A stretch of 10,469 nucleotides of DNA from contig DMYQ01000285.1 in NCBI GenBank assembly GCA_003482555.1, positions 1 to 10,469 on the forward strand, written 5' to 3'. Below the pieces are notes generated by a model. The model did not search any database. It was not told the DNA's origin and saw nothing but the letters and a program-made list of their open reading frames with translations. The stretch comes from Janthinobacterium sp. (GTDB taxonomy: Bacteria > Pseudomonadota > Gammaproteobacteria > Burkholderiales > Burkholderiaceae_D). Made by a program: the position numbers and the translations under genes. Of the stretch, positions 6,315 through 10,469 are shown one piece after another; positions within the stretch are counted from its first letter, which is position 1, and each line of letters starts with the position of its first letter.

Positions 6315-6352
6315 AAGACGGCCCGTTCTTCGCGAGAAAAACGGGCCGTCTT
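6315..6352 (-). terminator. Hairpin terminator at the end of the hem operon
   Basis: AAGACGGCCCGTT (6315-6327) pairs perfectly with AACGGGCCGTCTT (6340-6352) around a 12-base loop. The stem begins within the hemY stop codon (6354-6352). The trailing U-tract is weak (CTTGCTTG), so termination may be partial and some read-through into ppa is possible. It is the most stable structure in the hemY-ppa gap. Confidence 0.7.
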
Positions 6353-7548
6353 CACAGGATCGTTGCCAAGGCGCACTGTCGATAATGGGCGGCGGCCTCG
6401 TCAAGCTGCTGCAAGGCTTCGTGCATCTGCGCCAGTTTCAAATGGGCGTCGCGCACCATGCGCGGTTCGGACGCGTCTGACAGGGCTTGCTCCAGATGCA
6501 ACTGGGCCTTGCCCCATAACTGCTGTTTCAGGCACAGGGAGCCCAGCGTCAGGGCCAGTTCCGCGTCCAGCGGACGCTGCCTGAGCCATTGCTCGCAATG
6601 TTCGATCTGCGCCAGCAGGGCCGGCGAGCCGGCCGGGGCCGCCGCTTCGCGGTAGGCGCGCACGACGCGCTCGTCCCAGTTCGCCGCCAGCGCCACTTCG
6701 GCCACCTGGCGCGCCTCGTTGTGCAAGCCGCGCTCGTTGAGGGCGTTGGCCGCGCGGCAGGCCACATAGGGCTTGATCCGGTCCACCGTGGGGATGGTCG
6801 ACCAGACCCGCAGCACCGACTCGGCGTCGTGCGAACGGTCCGACAGCAAATCGTCGTAAGCGAGCTCGCGCAGGCGCGACGACAGGGCCGGGTGCAGGGC
6901 GCGGTGCTTGTCGAGCGAGCGCACCAGGCGCAACACTTCGGGCCAGTTCTTGGCTTGCTGCTGGGCCTTCAGCGACCATTGCAGGGCATGGATGTGGCGC
7001 GTGCCGCTCACGCTCAATTCGCGCACGGCTTCCAGCGCCGCCTCGGGCTGGTGATCGTCGACCAGCAATTCCGTCATCGTCATCAGGCGCGCCGTCTTCA
7101 GGGCCGGATCGCCCTCGACCTTGCGCAACCACTGGTCGCGCCGTTCGCCCTGGCGCATGCGGTGCGCCGCGCGCGCCCCGATCAGGGCCGCCAGGCCCGC
7201 GTTTTCCGGCAAGTCGGCGGCGCGCAGGGCGGCTTTTTCCGCGTGCCCGAAACGCCCTTCGAACAGGGCTTTCAAGGCTTCGCGCATGCCCTTGTTGCCA
7301 TCGCGTTCACGCTTGCGCTGGCGGTAGGCGGCCACCCGGCCCGGCATTTTCATGGTGCCGCGCAAGGCCCGGATCAGCAAATACAGCAGCACGAACAGCA
7401 GCGCTTGCAGCACGAGGAAGAAGTTGAGCGACAAATCGAGCCGGTACGGCGGGTAAAACAGCACCACGTTGCCGGGATTGAAGCGCGCCGTCACGGCGAT
7501 GCCGATGGCCGTGGCCATCAGCGCGAGTAACCAGAGAAATAGACGCAT
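6352..7548 (-). CDS. hemY: HemY: membrane-anchored TPR-type protein of the hem operon
   Basis: The 398-residue protein starts with two hydrophobic segments (about 3-21 and 41-61) joined by a short loop containing FNPGNVVLFYPPYRLDLSLN, the typical HemY N-terminal domain. A basic stretch (RQRKRERDGNK) and a long run of alanine/leucine-rich helical pairs follow, read as TPR-like repeats in the cytoplasm. It should not be confused with the protoporphyrinogen oxidase also called HemY in Bacillus: no FAD-binding motif is present. In gammaproteobacteria and betaproteobacteria it is encoded with hemCDX; its exact role in heme formation is unsettled, with a scaffold for pathway enzymes a common suggestion. 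It starts 5 bp after the hemX stop with a poor Shine-Dalgarno sequence, so translational coupling to hemX is likely. Confidence 0.92.
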   Translation of the reverse strand: MRLFLWLLALMATAIGIAVTARFNPGNVVLFYPPYRLDLSLNFFLVLQALLFVLLYLLIRALRGTMKMPGRVAAYRQRKRERDGNKGMREALKALFEGRFGHAEKAALRAADLPENAGLAALIGARAAHRMRQGERRDQWLRKVEGDPALKTARLMTMTELLVDDHQPEAALEAVRELSVSGTRHIHALQWSLKAQQQAKNWPEVLRLVRSLDKHRALHPALSSRLRELAYDDLLSDRSHDAESVLRVWSTIPTVDRIKPYVACRAANALNERGLHNEARQVAEVALAANWDERVVRAYREAAAPAGSPALLAQIEHCEQWLRQRPLDAELALTLGSLCLKQQLWGKAQLHLEQALSDASEPRMVRDAHLKLAQMHEALQQLDEAAAHYRQCALATIL

Positions 7549-7553
7549 GGGGC

Positions 7554-8699
7554 TTAAGGCTTCGCTTTGTAGTTGCGCACGGCGTTCAGGCTGTCGGACA
7601 AGGTCGGCATCTCGATCGTGAGATTGCTGGTTTGAACTTGCCGCAACAGGGCTTGCGCCGTCTGGGTGGGCTTGGCGCGGGTGTCGAAGAACTTCACCAG
7701 CGCGTCCTGGGCCACGATCAAGTCGTTGCGGAAAGCCGTTTCATTGCGCGAGAGCAGAGCCAGGCGCGCGTTCAGCAGGCGCAGCTTGACGTTTTCACGC
7801 AAGAAATACGATTGCGTCGGCGACAGCATCAGCGCCTCCGGCGTTTCCACGCTGCGCACGCGTATCAATTGGCGCACGTCGACCCACATTTCGCTGCTCC
7901 AGCTGCTCCAGATGTCATGCAGCTTGCCCAGCCAGGGGCTGGATGGCTGGGCCGGCCCGACCAGGTCGGCGCCGCGGCCCTTCGCCGCGACTTTGCCCGG
8001 CTTGGGCGCCGGCAAGGCCGGTTTTTCATCGGCCAGCATGGGCAAGGTATCGATCTGGGCGATGACGGCGTCCAGGCGCAGCGCCACCCCGGTCGAGTCC
8101 AGGCTGGGCAGGGCTTTCAGCTTTTCCGCGTCCTTGGCGATGGCGCGCCGGATCGAAATGAATTGCGGCTTGTCCGAGCGCGACAGGCTATGGTCGGCGT
8201 TTTGCAGCGCGATCAGCGCGCCCGGCACGTTGCCGGCCAGTTGCAGCTGCTGGCTGGCGGTGGCCAGCACTTGTTCGATTTCAGACAGGGCCCACTCGTC
8301 GCGGTTCTTCGACAAGTCATTATATAGTTGCTCCAGAGCCAGTTGCTGGCTCTGCGCCTCGGCCTGGCGGTTTTCCAGCTGGCCCACCTTGGCTTCCAAT
8401 TCCTTGGCGCTTTCCTGCACGGCGCGCGCCAGCGTGCCCGTTTCGGCATTGCTGGCGTCGCCCTTTTGCAGGCGGCGCGCCACGTCTTCGCGCAAATTGC
8501 GGATTTGCGCGTGGGTCGACCAGCTCTGCGCGGCCAGCAGGATCGCCAGGATCAGCACGGCGATCACGAGCGGCTTTTGCAGCACCTCGCCGATGGCCGG
8601 CGACGGCGCGGCGGCCGTGAAAGGGGCGCCGGCGCCGGCGGACGCGCCCGGCTCGGCCGGCGCGGATAATTTAGGCAATTCGGTAGGCGATTCGTTCAT
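7554..8699 (-). CDS. hemX: HemX family protein (often mislabelled uroporphyrinogen-III C-methyltransferase)
   Basis: The 381-residue protein has a proline/alanine-rich cytoplasmic N-terminus (1-40), one membrane segment (about 43-58), a predicted coiled coil (about 63-128, rich in Gln/Glu/Leu heptads) and a helical C-terminal domain, expected on the periplasmic side, with the conserved block YFLRENVKLRLLNARLALLS. This fits the HemX family (PF04375). Many databases name it a methyltransferase, but I see no SAM-binding methylase motif of the CysG/CobA type, so an enzymatic role is doubtful; a structural or regulatory role in tetrapyrrole synthesis is more likely. Its ATG overlaps the hemD stop by four bases (ATGA, 8699-8696), a classic sign of translational coupling. 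Confidence 0.92.
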   Translation of the reverse strand: MNESPTELPKLSAPAEPGASAGAGAPFTAAAPSPAIGEVLQKPLVIAVLILAILLAAQSWSTHAQIRNLREDVARRLQKGDASNAETGTLARAVQESAKELEAKVGQLENRQAEAQSQQLALEQLYNDLSKNRDEWALSEIEQVLATASQQLQLAGNVPGALIALQNADHSLSRSDKPQFISIRRAIAKDAEKLKALPSLDSTGVALRLDAVIAQIDTLPMLADEKPALPAPKPGKVAAKGRGADLVGPAQPSSPWLGKLHDIWSSWSSEMWVDVRQLIRVRSVETPEALMLSPTQSYFLRENVKLRLLNARLALLSRNETAFRNDLIVAQDALVKFFDTRAKPTQTAQALLRQVQTSNLTIEMPTLSDSLNAVRNYKAKP

Positions 8700-9571
8700 G
8701 GTCGTGATTGTAACGCGGCGAGCAGCCGTTCGTCGCCTGATCCTGTCAGTGTGAGTCGGGTAAAGCCCAGTGCGCTCGCCGTTTGTGCAATGCGGGCATG
8801 GGGCACGATTAAATGTTGTTGTTGCATTTTTGCGACATAAGCATGGACAGGGGCGTCGATTTTACTTGCAATTGCCCCGCCATCGGCATCGCCATCCAAT
8901 TCGGCCAACAAGCCCATCAACCCGCGCAGGGCTTCGGAACTGGTGATGATCCAGTCGTTGCCGCGCGCCAGCAGGCGGCGCAGGGTCGCCGCCAAGGCCG
9001 GCGTCAGCGTCGGCACGGCGCGCCGGTAGGCGGCCACCACGCTGACCTCGGCGCCGGCCTGGCGCAAAGCGTCGCCCATCAGCTCGCGCCCGCTTTCGCC
9101 GCGCACGATCAGCACGCGGCGCCCGCGCAAGCTGTCCAGGTCAAGACTGAGCAGCAAGTGCTCGGAATCGCTGTGGGCCGCGTCGGGCGGGCTGAGGATG
9201 CGGGCGCAGGCCGGCGTCAAGCCGTGCGCGGCCAGCGCCACGCGGCTGCCCTCGCCCAGCACGGCCAGGGCGACGCCATCCGGCCAGCGGGCGATGTGGG
9301 CGAAGGCGGCGTCGATCGCATTTGGCGAGACGAAGGCCACCATGGCGTAGGCGCCCAAGTCGGCCAGCGCGGCCGCCAGCGGCGCCGTGTCGGCCAGCGG
9401 CGAAATGTCCAGCAAGGGTAGCACTTCCACCGTGCGCCCGAGCGCGGCCAGGCGCGCCGCCAGGGGCCCCGCTTGCGCCAGCGGCCGCGTGATGACGACG
9501 GCGCTGGCGGCGCCGCCGCTGTCGCCGTCAGCGCTTTTTTCCGTGCCTGTGTCCGTGCTTGTGTCAGGCAT
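8696..9571 (-). CDS. hemD: Uroporphyrinogen-III synthase
   Basis: The 291-residue enzyme closes hydroxymethylbilane, with inversion of ring D, to uroporphyrinogen III, the branch point to heme, siroheme and cobalamin. HemD proteins vary greatly in sequence; recognised pieces are VVITRPLAQAGPLAARLAALG (about 25-45), FVSPNAIDAAF (80-90), VLIVRGESGRELMGDALRQ (153-171), VVAAYRR (178-184) and WIITSSEALRGLM (207-219), the two-lobed pattern of the family. The first 24 residues are a low-complexity Thr/Ser/Gly/Asp/Ala tail that makes it longer than the usual 250-260. The ATG at 9571 lies inside the end of hemC, with an 8-bp overlap; the frame stays open further upstream, but there it only shadows hemC. 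The Shine-Dalgarno sequence is weak, so translation is probably coupled to hemC. Confidence 0.93.
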   Translation of the reverse strand: MPDTSTDTGTEKSADGDSGGAASAVVITRPLAQAGPLAARLAALGRTVEVLPLLDISPLADTAPLAAALADLGAYAMVAFVSPNAIDAAFAHIARWPDGVALAVLGEGSRVALAAHGLTPACARILSPPDAAHSDSEHLLLSLDLDSLRGRRVLIVRGESGRELMGDALRQAGAEVSVVAAYRRAVPTLTPALAATLRRLLARGNDWIITSSEALRGLMGLLAELDGDADGGAIASKIDAPVHAYVAKMQQQHLIVPHARIAQTASALGFTRLTLTGSGDERLLAALQSRP

Positions 9572-10469
9572 GCGGCTCGACCGCGCAGGAAGCCAGGATG
9601 GCGGCCGCGTCTTGATCGCGCAGCAATTGCACCACTTGCAAGCCCAGTTGCCCGGCCTGGTCGACCGGGCCGCTGACGTCGGCGCTCGCCATGCGCTTGC
9701 CATCCGGCGTGGCCACCATCGCGCGCAGGCGCATGCCGGCGCCGTCGACCGTCGCGTAGGCCGCCAGCGGCACCTGGCAACTGCCGCCAAAGACTTTTGA
9801 AATCTTGCGCTCGGCCGTCACGGCTTGCGCCGTGGCCAGGTGGTTCAGGGGCGCCAGCAGGCGCGCCAGGTCGACGCCGTCGGCGCGGGCCGCGATTTCA
9901 ATGGCCATCGCGCCCTGCCCCGCCGCCGGCAAGCTGGTCTCGGGATCGAGCAGGGCGCGGATGCGCTGCTCAAGGCCGAGCCGCTTGAGGCCGGCCGCGG
10001 CCAGGATGATGGCCGCGTAATCGCCACGGTCGAGTTTACCGAGCCGTGTGTCCAGGTTGCCGCGCAGGGGCTGGATCACGAGCAGGGGATAGCGGGCCGC
10101 GATCAGCGACTGGCGGCGCAGGCTGCTGGTGCCGACCACGCTGCCGGCCGGCAAGTCGGCCAGGCTGGCGTAATCGTTCGAGACGAAGGCGTCGCGCGGA
10201 TCTTCGCGCTCCAGGATGGCGGCCAGGCTGAAGCCTTCCGGCAAGTCCATGGGCACGTCCTTGAGCGAGTGCACGGCCAGGTCGGCGCGGCCCTCGGCCA
10301 TCGCCACTTCGAGCTCCTTGACGAAGAGGCCCTTGCCGCCCACCTTGGAGAGGGCGCGGTCGAGGATCTGGTCGCCGCGCGTGGTCATGCCGAGAATCTC
10401 GACCTGGCACTGGGGATATAATGCCGACAAGCGCGCGCGCACATGCTCGGCTTGCCACATGGCAAGGCG
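9564..10469 (-). CDS. hemC: Hydroxymethylbilane synthase (porphobilinogen deaminase), 5'-truncated by the window
   Basis: This enzyme joins four porphobilinogen units into hydroxymethylbilane on a covalently bound dipyrromethane cofactor. The 301 visible residues read in frame to the right edge, beginning RLAMWQAEHV; RLAMWQA is the conserved segment about 15-20 residues into HemC, so the ATG at 10460 is internal and the true start lies outside the window. The motifs are intact: HSLKDVP with the catalytic Asp, VGTSSLRRQ and RGNLDTRL, which bind the cofactor and substrate acidic groups, PAAGQGAMAIE, and GGSCQVPLAAY with the cofactor-attaching Cys (about residue 231 of the visible part). It is the first visible gene of a hemC-hemD-hemX-hemY operon; the promoter is not in the window. 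Confidence 0.97.
   Translation of the reverse strand, partial: RLAMWQAEHVRARLSALYPQCQVEILGMTTRGDQILDRALSKVGGKGLFVKELEVAMAEGRADLAVHSLKDVPMDLPEGFSLAAILEREDPRDAFVSNDYASLADLPAGSVVGTSSLRRQSLIAARYPLLVIQPLRGNLDTRLGKLDRGDYAAIILAAAGLKRLGLEQRIRALLDPETSLPAAGQGAMAIEIAARADGVDLARLLAPLNHLATAQAVTAERKISKVFGGSCQVPLAAYATVDGAGMRLRAMVATPDGKRMASADVSGPVDQAGQLGLQVVQLLRDQDAAAILASCAVEPHA

Noticed and set aside
6589..7530. Plus-strand open frame of 313 codons opposite hemY
   Set aside because: It is antisense to hemY, with the composition of a GC-rich shadow frame and no motif or ribosome binding site.
7666..8754. Plus-strand open frame of 362 codons opposite hemX
   Set aside because: It is antisense to hemX, Ser/Arg/Cys-rich and motif-free, a common artefact of high-GC DNA.
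9572..9790. HemD reading frame extended upstream to 9790
   Set aside because: The extra 73 residues are Arg/Trp/Cys-rich, lie entirely inside hemC and show no resemblance to HemD.

Overview
The window looks like ordinary chromosomal DNA from a high-GC betaproteobacterium, probably of the Oxalobacteraceae (Janthinobacterium/Massilia/Herbaspirillum-like). That placement is an inference from the protein sequences, the codon use and the gene order hemC-hemD-hemX-hemY followed by ppa; I ran no search. Almost all genes are housekeeping or conserved accessory genes. I see no phage, CRISPR array, toxin, defence island or tRNA/rRNA gene.

Layout. Positions 1-162 (+) hold the C-terminal tail of an unidentified protein. 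238-861 (+) encodes a TRIC/UPF0126-type membrane channel. It converges on a minus-strand pair, nadE (glutamine-dependent NAD+ synthetase, 2875-1256) and glnB (PII signal protein, 1231-893), 24 bp apart. Divergent from nadE is a FemAB-like GNAT protein (2986-4122, +). It converges on a small DUF5335-like protein (4500-4159, -). Upstream of that gene is a 164-bp near-perfect palindromic element with 17-bp terminal inverted repeats (4661-4824), which I read as a MITE. One of its ends coincides with the stop codon of the next minus-strand gene, an HdeD/DUF308 membrane protein (5438-4821). Then come a strong terminator hairpin (5567-5604), the inorganic pyrophosphatase gene ppa (6191-5643) with a visible sigma70-like promoter and four 14-bp tandem repeats in its leader, a terminator, and the heme-pathway operon hemC-hemD-hemX-hemY (10469-6352). 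That operon is tightly packed, with overlapping starts and stops, and hemC runs off the right edge.

How the genes work together. HemC and HemD make uroporphyrinogen III from porphobilinogen; HemX and HemY are membrane-anchored partners whose exact roles are less clear. Pyrophosphatase pulls biosynthetic reactions that release PPi, including the one catalysed by NadE. NadE uses glutamine as nitrogen donor, and PII (GlnB) senses the glutamine/2-oxoglutarate state, so their pairing links NAD synthesis to nitrogen status. The features most worth a second look are the MITE at the hdeD stop codon, the 14-bp repeats in the ppa leader and the nadE-glnB pairing. I did not find evidence for an entirely new system.
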